From Mycetocola lacteus (lineage in GTDB: Bacteria > Actinomycetota > Actinomycetes > Actinomycetales > Microbacteriaceae), in contig NZ_RCUY01000002.1 of the NCBI RefSeq assembly GCF_003667575.1, positions 372,001 to 436,000 of the forward strand: 64,000 bases of DNA. The letters run 5' to 3'. Below are positions 43,320 to 52,988 of the stretch, one piece after another; position 1 is the first letter of the stretch, and each line of letters starts with the position of its first letter. Both the position numbers and the translations under genes were made by a program. Below the pieces are notes generated by a model. That model was not told the DNA's origin. It did no database searches and saw only the letters and a program-made list of their open reading frames with translations.

Positions 43320-44135
43320 ATGGAGTTTCTGACCGACGCGATCCTCACCATGGCGACGTCTCCGTGGATCTATCTGATCGTCCTAGCGATGGTCCTGATC
43401 GACGGGTTCTTCCCCCCGGTGCCTGGTGAAGCCGTGCTCGTGGGCGCCACCGCAATTGCGATCAGTGCGGGTTCCCCCAACGTGTGGGTGCTCCTGGTGG
43501 CCGGCGCGATCGGCGCGGCCATCGGTGACAACATCGCCTTCCGGATCGGCCGCGCGGTCGGGGTGGAACGCTACGCCTGGATGCGCAAGCCTCGGGTGGT
43601 GGCGGCGCTGGACTTCGCCCGCCGCGGACTGGAAAAACGCGGCACCCTGCTGGTGCTGGGGGGACGCTACATTCCCGTGGGGCGCATCGCGATCAACATG
43701 ACCGCGGGGGCCACCGGGTTCCCGCCCCGACGCTTTGCCGCGCTCAGCGTGGTGGCCGGTTTCCTCTGGTCGATCCACGCGATCCTAATCGGTGCCCTCG
43801 CCGGACACCTGACCCAGGGCAACCCGCTAATCGGGGCGGTGCTGGGCATCGGATTCGCGATCCTGCTGGGCATCATCATCGACACCGTGGGCCGGATTCG
43901 CCGGGCGATCATCAAGCGGCGGGCGGCTCGCCGCGGCACCACGGTGCCCGCACGTCCCATCACCGCGAGTGCCATTCGTGACCGCGAAATCGACGCGCTG
44001 ACCTACCGTGATCCGGCAACCGAGCCGATCGAACCGTCCACCGGCGAGGCCACCCAGACCGAAACCACTGCACGACCCGCGCGCCCTGCACGGCGTGACA
44101 CCGGGGATTTCACCCCGCTGCGCGGGACGGTTTAG
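43320..44135 (+). CDS. DedA-family membrane protein
   Basis: Member of the DedA/SNARE-associated family, implicated in undecaprenyl-phosphate or phospholipid flipping and membrane homeostasis. The 271-residue protein shows the DedA pattern: DGFFPPVPGEAVLVGA near the N terminus, GAAIGDNIAFRIGRAVG, and GGRYIPVGRIAINMTAGATG with the conserved Arg residues. About five hydrophobic segments end near residue 185. A basic, then Thr/Ala-rich cytoplasmic tail of 80 residues follows. The ATG at 43320 begins directly before helix 1. Monocistronic, ending at a bidirectional terminator. Confidence 0.93.
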   Translation: MEFLTDAILTMATSPWIYLIVLAMVLIDGFFPPVPGEAVLVGATAIAISAGSPNVWVLLVAGAIGAAIGDNIAFRIGRAVGVERYAWMRKPRVVAALDFARRGLEKRGTLLVLGGRYIPVGRIAINMTAGATGFPPRRFAALSVVAGFLWSIHAILIGALAGHLTQGNPLIGAVLGIGFAILLGIIIDTVGRIRRAIIKRRAARRGTTVPARPITASAIRDREIDALTYRDPATEPIEPSTGEATQTETTARPARPARRDTGDFTPLRGTV

Positions 44136-44165
44136 CTCGACATCGCTCCGATAGCCACAACGCAG

Positions 44166-44196
44166 AAACGGCGACCCCGACCGGGGTCGCCGTTTT
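44166..44196. terminator. Bidirectional terminator between dedA-like and surface-protein genes
   Basis: AAACGGCGACCCC at 44166-44178 pairs with GGGGTCGCCGTTT at 44183-44195. T-runs flank both sides, so it can end the convergent plus-strand DedA gene and the minus-strand surface-protein gene. Confidence 0.88.
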
Positions 44197-44218
44197 CGCG
44201 TGGGGGCTCGGTGCGGGA

Positions 44219-46552
44219 CTAGCCGCGAGCGTCGCGGCGGCGCAGAGCCGATCCGGCCAGGAGCAGCAGCCCCAGCAGCAGGGTTCCGCCGATCAGTGGC
44301 AGGGCCGGCCCGGTGCCCGCGCCGGTGCGGGACAGGGTGTGGTCAGGTGAGGACGGGTTGCTTGACGACGACGCCGGGATCACTTCACCCGAGCCCGGGA
44401 TTGAGCTCGGCTGTGCGGCGATCTCGGTGGGCGAGGAGGACGGCGACGCCGGGGGCGAGGTGGCCTCGGTCGGCTCCGGAGAGGGCGAGGAAGTACTGCC
44501 CTCCGTCGGCTCCGGCGAGGACGTGCTGCCCTCCGTCGGGTCGGGAGACGAGGTACTGCCCTCCGTCGGCTCCGGCGACGAGGTGTTGCCCTCCGTCGGT
44601 TCCGGCGACGAGGACGGCTCCGGCGACGAGGACGGCCCCTCCGACTCCCCCGGGGTCGGCGTTGGGCTGGGGGCAACCTCGTCGCACGGGCCCAGCTCAA
44701 AGTCGTGCACAAAGACCGCGCGGTTCCCCGACGGATCGACGGTCCAGCCCGAGGGCAGGGTCCCGATAAATCCGAATCCGGGGTTTGCGGTGGCAATCAG
44801 AGTGTGCCGCTGCTTTCCCTCCGGCTCGGTGACCGGGCCGAGGGTAATCACTGCCTGGAGATCCTCGAAGGCCCAGTACTCAAGCCAGCCCGTCGAGTAG
44901 GTCCCGTCGCTCTGACACACCGGAGCAAACGGGACCGGGCTCGGTAGGATCCCGGCGGAGATGAGGCAGCTGGGGTTGTCGAAGGTCGCGGTGAGGGTCG
45001 CGGTGCCCGCCTCGGAATCCAGAATCCAGCCCGAGGTTGTGTCGCTCGCGAACACATATCCAGGCTGCAGGGTCGCGGTGACCGTGACCGTCCCGCCGCT
45101 CACTGGCGAACCGGTCTGCTCAAACGTCATGCCGCGCAGGCCCTCGGTCGCCAGCTCGAAGCGCGGAACCGTGGGGGTCCCCAGCGCCGAACACTCGGCC
45201 TGGGTGATCGTGGGTGCGGGCAGCGCATCAGCCTCGGCGATGCAGGAAATCGCACCCTGGAAGGTGTGGGAGAACGACGCCTCGGTTGGGCTCAGCCGTA
45301 CCCATCCGGCCGGCAACTCCTCGGGGAAGGTGTAACCCTGCTGCAGGGTTGCACGCACCGCGGCGGTCGCGCCGGGCACAATTCGGGCGGGCACCGTATA
45401 GCGGATCCCCGTGCCGTTGGTGATCGGCTCAAACTGCGGGCCGGTGGATTCCCCGGCTCCGGTGCAGACGAACTCGGTGGCTACGGGGGTTTTCAGCGTC
45501 GCTTCCCCACCGGCTCCACCACTGAAGTTTTGGGTGTAGCTCTGGCTGGCTTCAAAACGGTTTTCCCCGTTGGGGAAGGGCTGCACGGCACTGGTATAGA
45601 TCGCGGTGTTCTCAAAGGTCAGGTCACCCTGCTCGCTGAGCGGCTGGGTCGAGGTGCCAAAGAAGATCAGGATCGGGACCCGGCCCGCGGGCACATCGGT
45701 AAAGGTTGCCGAGATGGTGCCATCCACACAGGTCACCGGGACGTTGGCATTCGCCTCGTTTTGAGCGTTCTGGTCCCGATACTGGGTGAACGTGGGCAGC
45801 TCACAGTTGATCCGCCACGGCGCACCCGCCTGGGCCTCGGCCGAGTGGTCGGAGTCGCTCAGGGTGATCGAAGCAAACGGTCCCGGGCCACCCACCAGGA
45901 GGTACTGCACCCGCGGAACACCGTCGATCTCCCCGGTCCAGGCCTGCTTGGACGGACCATCGATCCAGGTGGCATCGGGATTGTGCACCTGCTTCACCGT
46001 GACCGAGTGGGTGGCCCGAACGGACCCGTTGACCTTCGTCACGATATCCGCATAGGTCCCCGCGGGGGTCAGGATGTTGGCAAACTTCACGCCCCAGGAT
46101 GCCGAGCCCGAAATGTTGGACATGTCGTCCACCTCGTCGGTGAACGTGAAGCGGGCGATCGGCCCGGTACTGCCCGAAGCCGGGGTCACGCTGACATCCA
46201 GCATCACCCGATTGGTTTCCCGGTTGGGGACCACATAGGTGCTGCGCAGCGACATCAGGCGCGGGTCGAGCTCCACATCGAAGTAGTCCCCCGCCTGGGC
46301 GGTGGGGGCGCTGAAGCCCACCTGAAGTCGAAACTCCGAGTTACCGTCGGTGACCGAGGAGTCCATCGTGAGGGACTTCACCGCGCCGGGCAGCAGAACC
46401 GGTGCCGCCTGCGCACTCTGCGGGGTGCCGATAAAGACGCTCAGGGCACCGGCAACCAGAGCGGTGACGGCCACGGCGGCGAGGCGACGGGTCCACCCTC
46501 CCCGGGAAGAATCGGACGGGCGGGCGGCCGGCGCGCGGCCAGAAATAAACAT
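44219..46552 (-). CDS. Sortase-type cell-wall surface protein with DUF5979-like repeats
   Basis: A 777-residue secreted protein. A twin-basic signal region (GGWTRRLAAVAVTALVAG) with cleavage near SAQAAPV is followed by an adhesin-like beta-rich domain (about 45-330). Three or four homologous beta modules come next (for example GYTFPEELPAGWVRLSPTEA and GYVFASDTTSGWILDSEAGT), resembling DUF5979-type stalk repeats. A low-complexity wall-spanning tract of Ser/Pro/Thr/Glu repeats (EPTEGSTSSP units) precedes the sorting motif LSRTG, a hydrophobic helix and RRRDARG. The start ATG has GGGAG upstream. The ligand is unknown; an adhesin or structural role is inferred. Confidence 0.85.
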   Translation of the reverse strand: MFISGRAPAARPSDSSRGGWTRRLAAVAVTALVAGALSVFIGTPQSAQAAPVLLPGAVKSLTMDSSVTDGNSEFRLQVGFSAPTAQAGDYFDVELDPRLMSLRSTYVVPNRETNRVMLDVSVTPASGSTGPIARFTFTDEVDDMSNISGSASWGVKFANILTPAGTYADIVTKVNGSVRATHSVTVKQVHNPDATWIDGPSKQAWTGEIDGVPRVQYLLVGGPGPFASITLSDSDHSAEAQAGAPWRINCELPTFTQYRDQNAQNEANANVPVTCVDGTISATFTDVPAGRVPILIFFGTSTQPLSEQGDLTFENTAIYTSAVQPFPNGENRFEASQSYTQNFSGGAGGEATLKTPVATEFVCTGAGESTGPQFEPITNGTGIRYTVPARIVPGATAAVRATLQQGYTFPEELPAGWVRLSPTEASFSHTFQGAISCIAEADALPAPTITQAECSALGTPTVPRFELATEGLRGMTFEQTGSPVSGGTVTVTATLQPGYVFASDTTSGWILDSEAGTATLTATFDNPSCLISAGILPSPVPFAPVCQSDGTYSTGWLEYWAFEDLQAVITLGPVTEPEGKQRHTLIATANPGFGFIGTLPSGWTVDPSGNRAVFVHDFELGPCDEVAPSPTPTPGESEGPSSSPEPSSSPEPTEGNTSSPEPTEGSTSSPDPTEGSTSSPEPTEGSTSSPSPEPTEATSPPASPSSSPTEIAAQPSSIPGSGEVIPASSSSNPSSPDHTLSRTGAGTGPALPLIGGTLLLGLLLLAGSALRRRDARG

Positions 46553-46755
46553 CGAGGGAAACTCCCGGGCGTTGATCGCACGGGTCAGGATTTGCCCACG
46601 CTGCTGACGGTTGTGGCGACCCCGTGTGGGCACGAACCATCCACTAGTCTGACCCACCCACTGCCGAGTGTATGTCCCCCGAATGCGGGTTTTTACGCAC
46701 CCCGTTCGGGTGTCGCGAACGCACACGTTCGGCGGGCAGACACGGGCACCACACG

Positions 46756-46794
46756 CACTCGGGGCCCCGCACGGTGTGTGCGAGGCCCCGAGTG
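46756..46794 (-). terminator. Terminator after RND permease gene
   Basis: CACTCGGGGCC at 46756-46766 pairs with GGCCCCGAGTG at 46784-46794, with an inner partly paired loop. It lies 13 bp past the RND stop codon on the minus strand. Confidence 0.75.
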
Positions 46795-46806
46795 TAGCGA
46801 GCGTGT

Positions 46807-49800
46807 TTAGCCGTTCTGGCCGGTCTGGCCCGCGGCGGAACCGGTCTGTGCCTCCTCGGAGTCGATCTGGGCTGCGTTCGGGATTCCCGAATCGGCCGCC
46901 GCCTTGGCCGCGGCCTTTGCCGCGCGCTTCTCGGCACGACGGTCCTTAGCCCCCTCGACGAGGTTGTAGAGGCTCGGCAGCACGATCAGGGTCAGCACGG
47001 TCGAGGAGAGCAGACCACCAATCACCACGATCGCCAGCGGCTGCGAGATGAACCCGCCGTGCCCGGTGATGCCCAGCGCCATCGGGATCAGCGCGAAGAT
47101 CGTCGCCAGCGCGGTCATCAGGATCGGACGCAGACGTCTGGCGGCACCGTGCTTGACCGCCTCGGGGACGCTGAGTCCCCGATCGCGGTACTGGTTGACC
47201 AGGTCGATCATCACGATCGCGTTGGTCACCACGATACCCACCAGCATCAGCACACCGATCAGCGAGGGCACACCCAGCGGGACGCCGGTTGCCACCTGCA
47301 GACCGATGGCACCGGTGGCCGCGAACGGCACCGAAACCAGCAGCAGCAGCGGCTGACGCAGCGAGCGGAAGGTGGCCACCATGACGATGTACACGATCAG
47401 GATCGCGGCGAGCATCGCCAGACCCAGCTGGCCAAACGCGGTGCTCTGATCCGAGGCGACACCACCGATCGAGGCGGTCACCCCATCGGCCAGCTTGGTG
47501 TCGGTGAGGAGCTTGGTCACCTGCGAGCTCACCCCGCCGATATCCTCCCCCGCGGGGGTGATGTTGACCGAGGCCGAACGGTCGCCACGGATCGTGGTGA
47601 TCGTGGCCGGACCATCCACCACCGAGACGGTGGCCAGAGCGTCCAGACGCTGGGGGCCGCCCAGGGTCGGGATGGTCAAGCCCTGCACCTCGGCGAGGGT
47701 CTGCGGCGGGTTCTCGCTGGCGAGGTAGATCTTCACGGTGGTTTCATCCAGCGCGATCTGACCGATCTGACCCGGACGCATTGCCTGAGCCACGATGCTG
47801 CCCAGGGCAACCTCGGAGAGGCCCACCTTGGCAGCGGCGTCGCGATCCACCTTTACCTGGATGAAGGGGCGCGCCTCGGAGATGGTGTCATCCACCTCGG
47901 CGACGCCGTCGAGCTTGGCCGCCTTATCGTGCAGTACCTTGGTCGCCTCGGCCAGTGCCTTGGCGCTGGAGGCCTGGACGTCGATCTTGATCACGTTCGA
48001 GGCCCCGAAGCCCGAGCTGGCGGCCAGCTTGAGCGTGCCGACATCCTTGAGCTTGTCGAGTTCCTTGCGCACGGTGGCCTGCAGGGCGTCCTGGTCGGCG
48101 TTGGCGTCGGTGGTGATCGAGTAGCTGATGCTGCCCGATCCGCCGCCGGAGAAGGCGTCGGACAGGGCGCTGCCGCTGGAACCGATTGAGACCTGGACGG
48201 TCTCGATGCCCTTGATCTCGCGCAGCTTCTTCTCCACCGTGGAGGCCGCGGTGTCCTGCGCCGAAAGGCTGGCACCCTGTTCCAGGGTCTGCGAGATGTT
48301 CAGGGTGTTCTGACCCGAGGATCCCAGGAAGCTGAGCTTCATCAGCGGTGCCAGCGCACCGGTACCGACGAGTACCAGGAGGGCGAGCAGCAGGGTCGTG
48401 ACCGAGTGCTTGACCGTCCAGGAGATGATCGGCAGGTAGCCGCGCTGCAGCCAGCTGGGGTTGTCCAGCTCGTCGGGCTCGATGCCCTCCCCGGAGGCCG
48501 CGCGGCGAGCCCGGCGGGTTCGCGGAGCTCCCGGAACCACGGGAATCGACCCGGTTTCCGGCTCGGCATCCCGTTCGAGGGTCGCGGTAGTGGTGAGCGA
48601 GGGTTCCAGCACAACCCCGTCGGCCCCGGCGTGAGCCGCGTGGGCGGCGTGCGGGACATGTGGGGTGTGTGCGGTCTGGGCCGCGACCGGGACCTCGGTC
48701 TCGAGGGGCGCGTTTTCGGTAGAAACGGTCTCGACCGAAACATCCTCGGATACGTCCGCCGCGACAGCCGAGGTTTCCCCCTCGGCGGCGGTGTGAACGA
48801 TCGCGATCTCGGTGGTCGAGGGCTCAGCACCCGGGTCCGCCTGAACCACTGGCTCCACACCCGAGTCAGCCTGCACCACGGGCTCGGGCTCTTCGACAAT
48901 GTCGGCGGCGGGAACCACACTCACGGGTGGGGCCGCGGGACTAGCCTCGATCGCCAGCGGGGGCGCGGCCGGGGCAGGAACGAGCTTGGCCTTCTTATCG
49001 GCCTTGGCCGGCTTCTCCTTCTTGACCCGGAGGAACCAGAACGCGAGCACCGGCACGATGGTCAGCGCAACCAGCAGCGAGGCCGCCAGTGCGATGGTCA
49101 CCGTGAGCGCAAACGGTCGGAACAGCTCACCGGTCATATCACCCACGAAGGCCAGCGGCAGGAACACCGCCACGGTGGTGATGGTCGAGGCGGTGATCGC
49201 CCCGGCCACCTCACGCACGGCCACGCCGATCGCTCCCAGGCGCGCGGCCGGGGTTTGATCGGGGCTCAGCTGGAGGTGACGCTTAATGTTTTCGATGACC
49301 ACAATCGAGTCATCCACCACGCGCCCAATCGCGATGGTGAGTGCACCCAGGGTCAGGATGTTCAGGGTGTAGCCGGTGGCCTGCAGCCCGATAAAGGTGA
49401 TCAGCACCGAGGTGGGGATCGAGATCGCGGTTACCAGGGTGGCGCGCACATCGAGCAGGAACAGGAGGATCACCAGGACGGCAAACACCAGACCCAGCAG
49501 ACCCTCGGTCGCCAGGGATTCGATTGACTGCTCAATGTAGGGGGCCTGATCGAAGACCACCGAGAGCTTCACATCGGTGCCCAGCTTCTTTTCCACATCG
49601 GGGATCAGGTTGCGGACGGCCTGGGAAACCGCAACCGTGTTGGCATCCGGGGTCTTGGTGATCGCGATGGTGACGGCGGGCTCGCCATCCACCCGGGAAA
49701 TCGAGGTCTGCGGGTCCTGGCCGAGCTCGACCTTGGCGACCGAACCGATCGTGTGCACCACACCCTCGGGACTCGGGGTCGCGCCCACCAGCGGGAGCGC

Positions 49801-50520
49801 GGCGATGTCGTCGACGCTGCCCAGCTGGGTTCCCGCCTGCACCGAATAGGTCTTATTGGCCTCGGTGATTTCACCGGCCGGGAGCAGCACACCGTTCTGC
49901 TTCAGGGTGTCCGAAATGGCGCTGGTGGATACTCCGGCGGCGGCGAGCTGCGCCACATCCGGGGTGATGGTGATGCGCTGGGTCGGGGCACCCACGAGGG
50001 AGGCGTCGCGCACACCCTCAACGTTGGTGAAGTCCGGCACGGCCTCACGGCGCAGCGCGTCGGCGAGCTCGTTGATGTTGGACTTGCCGGTGGCCGCAAT
50101 CTGGATGACCGGGAGGTCGTCGATGCTCGCCGAGATGACCTGCGGGTCGGTGTTATCCGGCAGGGTCGACTTGATCCGGTTGATTGCCTGGCCGATTTTC
50201 TGCTCGGCGGTGGCCAGATCGGTGCCGTATTTGAACGTTGCCGTGACCAGGGAGGAGTTGGTACTCGATGTGGTGGCCGTGGATTCGAGTCCCGGCACCC
50301 CCTGAATCGCCGTTTCGATCGGCGTGGAGAGGTCATTATTGACCACCTCCGGTGCCGCACCGGGGTACGCGGTGAACACCACAAGCTGCGGGAACTGCAC
50401 GCTGGGTGCGAGCTCCTGCTTGAGGCTGGTCATCGCGAGGCCACCGAAAAGCGCAACCACCACGGTGATCAGCGCGATCAGCGCCCGGTTTTTCAGACTG
50501 AGGACGGCGAGCTTATGCAC
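46807..50520 (-). CDS. RND-superfamily efflux permease (HAE1/AcrB-like) with large cytoplasmic insertion
   Basis: Proton-driven export permease of 1237 residues with the twofold AcrB layout: an N-terminal membrane helix (LKNRALIALITVVVALFGG), a large external domain, helices 2-6 with the motif GRVVDDSIVVIENIKRH carrying proton-relay aspartates, then the second half. Between helices 6 and 7 sits an extra stretch of about 190 residues, rich in Pro, Glu, Ala and His. The start is GTG with AGGGAG upstream. No membrane-fusion or outer-membrane partner lies nearby, as expected for a monoderm. The substrate is unknown. Confidence 0.92.
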   Translation of the reverse strand: MHKLAVLSLKNRALIALITVVVALFGGLAMTSLKQELAPSVQFPQLVVFTAYPGAAPEVVNNDLSTPIETAIQGVPGLESTATTSSTNSSLVTATFKYGTDLATAEQKIGQAINRIKSTLPDNTDPQVISASIDDLPVIQIAATGKSNINELADALRREAVPDFTNVEGVRDASLVGAPTQRITITPDVAQLAAAGVSTSAISDTLKQNGVLLPAGEITEANKTYSVQAGTQLGSVDDIAALPLVGATPSPEGVVHTIGSVAKVELGQDPQTSISRVDGEPAVTIAITKTPDANTVAVSQAVRNLIPDVEKKLGTDVKLSVVFDQAPYIEQSIESLATEGLLGLVFAVLVILLFLLDVRATLVTAISIPTSVLITFIGLQATGYTLNILTLGALTIAIGRVVDDSIVVIENIKRHLQLSPDQTPAARLGAIGVAVREVAGAITASTITTVAVFLPLAFVGDMTGELFRPFALTVTIALAASLLVALTIVPVLAFWFLRVKKEKPAKADKKAKLVPAPAAPPLAIEASPAAPPVSVVPAADIVEEPEPVVQADSGVEPVVQADPGAEPSTTEIAIVHTAAEGETSAVAADVSEDVSVETVSTENAPLETEVPVAAQTAHTPHVPHAAHAAHAGADGVVLEPSLTTTATLERDAEPETGSIPVVPGAPRTRRARRAASGEGIEPDELDNPSWLQRGYLPIISWTVKHSVTTLLLALLVLVGTGALAPLMKLSFLGSSGQNTLNISQTLEQGASLSAQDTAASTVEKKLREIKGIETVQVSIGSSGSALSDAFSGGGSGSISYSITTDANADQDALQATVRKELDKLKDVGTLKLAASSGFGASNVIKIDVQASSAKALAEATKVLHDKAAKLDGVAEVDDTISEARPFIQVKVDRDAAAKVGLSEVALGSIVAQAMRPGQIGQIALDETTVKIYLASENPPQTLAEVQGLTIPTLGGPQRLDALATVSVVDGPATITTIRGDRSASVNITPAGEDIGGVSSQVTKLLTDTKLADGVTASIGGVASDQSTAFGQLGLAMLAAILIVYIVMVATFRSLRQPLLLLVSVPFAATGAIGLQVATGVPLGVPSLIGVLMLVGIVVTNAIVMIDLVNQYRDRGLSVPEAVKHGAARRLRPILMTALATIFALIPMALGITGHGGFISQPLAIVVIGGLLSSTVLTLIVLPSLYNLVEGAKDRRAEKRAAKAAAKAAADSGIPNAAQIDSEEAQTGSAAGQTGQNG

Positions 50521-50683
50521 GTTACTCCCTGGGTGTCGGTGTGGGGCGCCCGATACCGGCCTGGTGTCGGTACGCCTCGCCGCCTATTCTCGCATGATCG
50601 CGGGCGTTTTCCGTGAACCCCGTCGTTGTCTGCAACACCATCCGCGCCCGAGATCTGGCATCGGGGAGAAAAATTGGTGGTGC

Positions 50684-52108
50684 CTAGTAGCGTCCGGGCG
50701 GCGGCAGTTCCAGATCCGGCGCGGCACGCAGTTCCTCCCAGCTGTCCACCAGGGCGGCCAGCGCGGTCTCGGTGACCTCGCTGGGGCCCGTGATCGGGAT
50801 GCGCAGGAAGCGTTCAAACGCCCCATCCGCCCCGAACCGCGGACCTGCCGAGAGCAGCAATCCGTGCTGGCGGGCGGTGAGGGTTAGCCGGGAGCTCACC
50901 GGGGTGCCCAGGTTGACCCAGAGTGCCAGCCCCCCGTGCACGTGCGGGATCTGCCACTCGGGCACCCGGGACGAGAGATAGGAAACGGTGACATCCCGCG
51001 TGGCCCGAAGCTGGCGTTGGCGCAGCTCAAGGATCTGCGGCATCGCCTTGAACGCCTCGAGTACCGTGAGCTGTTCGAGGATCGAGGTTCCCAGGTCGCT
51101 GCGGGTGCGCGAGGCCACCAGGCGGGTGATCGTGGCGGCTTCGGCGCGGATCCAGCCGAGCCGGATGCCCGCCCACAGGGTTTTGCCCACGGTACCGACG
51201 GTGATGATCTCGGCCCCCGAACGGTTATCCACGGCGAACGGGCGCATCGGACCGGGACGGTCGATGTCCAGGTCCGCGGTGGTCTCATCGATCAGCAGCA
51301 CGGTGCCCTGCTTGGCCGCCACTCGGCACAGCCGTTCGCGCAGGTCGCGGGGCATGCTGGCACCGGTGGGGTTGTGGAAATCGGGCATCAGGTAGGCCAG
51401 CGCCGGGCTCGTGCGCTCGACGGTGTCGATCAGCTCGTCGGCGTCCCACCCGGTTTCGGCGGTCACCGGAACGGCGACCACCCGGGCACCCAGTGCCCGC
51501 ATCGTGTCGTGGGCATAGGGATAGCTGGGGTGCTCGATCAGGGCGCGATCCCCGCGGGCGAGGAACAGCCGGGTGACCAGGCCGATCGCGTGCTGTGCTC
51601 CGAGGGTCACCATGATCTGATCGGGTCGGGTGGGCAGCCCCTGGGCACTGTAGCGGGCGGCGATGGCCGCGCGCAGCTCGGGCAGACCCACCGGATCGGA
51701 GTCGGCATCCAGGTAGCGCGGCAGCGCCTCGGCGGCGGCCAGCGCGGCCTCGGGGAGCTGCGGGGCCGCGGGCAGCGAGGCGCGGGCGAGGTCGAGCAGG
51801 ACCGGACGTCCCCCGGGTTCCCGGGCCAGGGATGCGGGATTGATCCGTGCCACACTCCCCGATCCACGCACCGAGTGCAGGACCGCGCGCTCGCGCAGAT
51901 CCCGGTAGGCCGAGCTGATCGTTGCCCGGCTGAGCCCAAGCCGCTCGGCCAGCTCGCGTTCGGCGGGCAGCCGGGTGCCCGAGGGGATGCGGCCATCCAG
52001 GATCAACAGCCGAATGCGGTCGGCCAGGTTCCGATAGGTGGTGCCGGACCCGCGCCAATCCCCCAGCAGGACCACGAGGGTGCGGGCGGCCAGCGCAGGT
52101 TCGTTCAT
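50684..52108 (-). CDS. MocR/PdxR-type GntR-aminotransferase regulator
   Basis: Transcription factor fusing a GntR winged helix (about 20-90; NLADRIRLLILDGRIPSGTR, then ERELAERLGLSRATISSAY) to a fold-type I aminotransferase domain. The PLP lysine is in TVGTVGKTLWAGIRLGW, and the DFHNPTG motif holds the cofactor-ring Asn region. At 474 residues it matches MocR proteins, which sense PLP or aminated ligands. No aminotransferase, pdxST or obvious transporter target is adjacent, so the regulon is unknown. The gap 52109-52367 upstream holds no gene I can support. Confidence 0.92.
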   Translation of the reverse strand: MNEPALAARTLVVLLGDWRGSGTTYRNLADRIRLLILDGRIPSGTRLPAERELAERLGLSRATISSAYRDLRERAVLHSVRGSGSVARINPASLAREPGGRPVLLDLARASLPAAPQLPEAALAAAEALPRYLDADSDPVGLPELRAAIAARYSAQGLPTRPDQIMVTLGAQHAIGLVTRLFLARGDRALIEHPSYPYAHDTMRALGARVVAVPVTAETGWDADELIDTVERTSPALAYLMPDFHNPTGASMPRDLRERLCRVAAKQGTVLLIDETTADLDIDRPGPMRPFAVDNRSGAEIITVGTVGKTLWAGIRLGWIRAEAATITRLVASRTRSDLGTSILEQLTVLEAFKAMPQILELRQRQLRATRDVTVSYLSSRVPEWQIPHVHGGLALWVNLGTPVSSRLTLTARQHGLLLSAGPRFGADGAFERFLRIPITGPSEVTETALAALVDSWEELRAAPDLELPPPGRY

Positions 52109-52367
52109 GCCCCCATCTTAGGCAGCCGGTCTCTCCCAACCGATATGTACGGCGTCGACGGGATTCCTGATCAGCCCGCACTCACACTCGCTTCGTCGTG
52201 CCGACAGTGAGAAGCCAGCGCCGCTCTAGACGCAGTAGTGCGGCTCTCCAATCACAGGAGAACAGCGTTCCCCGGCACGGGGTGTGTTCACACTAGTTGG
52301 CGAACAGTCCACCCCACTGCGCTTTACGGAGGCGTTTAGGGAGGTGAAGGTTCGTACCCACCAGTGG

Positions 52368-52988
52368 CTATTTCACTCCTAACAGGTTTCGCGTTGTCTG
52401 ATCGATTTCAAGTGATCCATCGAGGCTTCGATCGACTTCTCCCTCACTCACCCTGAATGCACCCTGCCCCGCGGTGGACGTCAACTGCCACTCACTTCCG
52501 AACGCCACCAGGGCGAGCACATAGTCAGATCCCACATCGAGTCCGACCGTTTCTGCCGTGGGTTCCGCATCTGTTTGCGTCCGGGGGATGTAAACATCAA
52601 GCGTGCCAGTTCGTGCATCACTGGCGTGTGAGATTAACACCCGATAAACCGTCAGGAGGTTTTCGTCTACACGCGTGGCGGATGCGCTCACCACGGTTCC
52701 TGAAACCAATAGGGAACTTGCCTTGTCGAGTTGCTGAAAGTTTTCATAATGAGCCGAGTCCGAAAGCGGACCCTCTCGGCCAATCATGCTTGGCAATGCC
52801 ATCACCGCCGCGACAGCCACCAAGGCAGCGGCTCCCACTATGAGCAATAACATGCCTCGTGTTCTCGGACGCGTCCGAGTTGGGCTCATAAGCGGAGCTC
52901 CAATAATCGTTTCCACGGGAGGGCGAATCATCCTCTCGGGCGTCCTACTAATTGGCGCAGCGCTACGCAACCGATCTAAGAGTTTCAT
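52368..52988 (-). CDS. Single-pass membrane protein paired with ECF sigma factor
   Basis: A 206-residue protein with about 45 cytoplasmic residues, one transmembrane helix (about 46-68) and an external domain of about 135 residues. That domain is beta-rich (SSLLVSGTVVSASATRV, then LLTVYRVLISHASD). Its ATG overlaps the sigma-factor stop as ATGA, so the two are coupled. The position is that of an anti-sigma factor, but I see no zinc-binding HxxxCxxC motif or other known anti-sigma signature in the short cytoplasmic part. It may be an unusual anti-sigma factor or a sensor/target protein. Confidence 0.78.
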   Translation of the reverse strand: MKLLDRLRSAAPISRTPERMIRPPVETIIGAPLMSPTRTRPRTRGMLLLIVGAAALVAVAAVMALPSMIGREGPLSDSAHYENFQQLDKASSLLVSGTVVSASATRVDENLLTVYRVLISHASDARTGTLDVYIPRTQTDAEPTAETVGLDVGSDYVLALVAFGSEWQLTSTAGQGAFRVSEGEVDRSLDGSLEIDQTTRNLLGVK

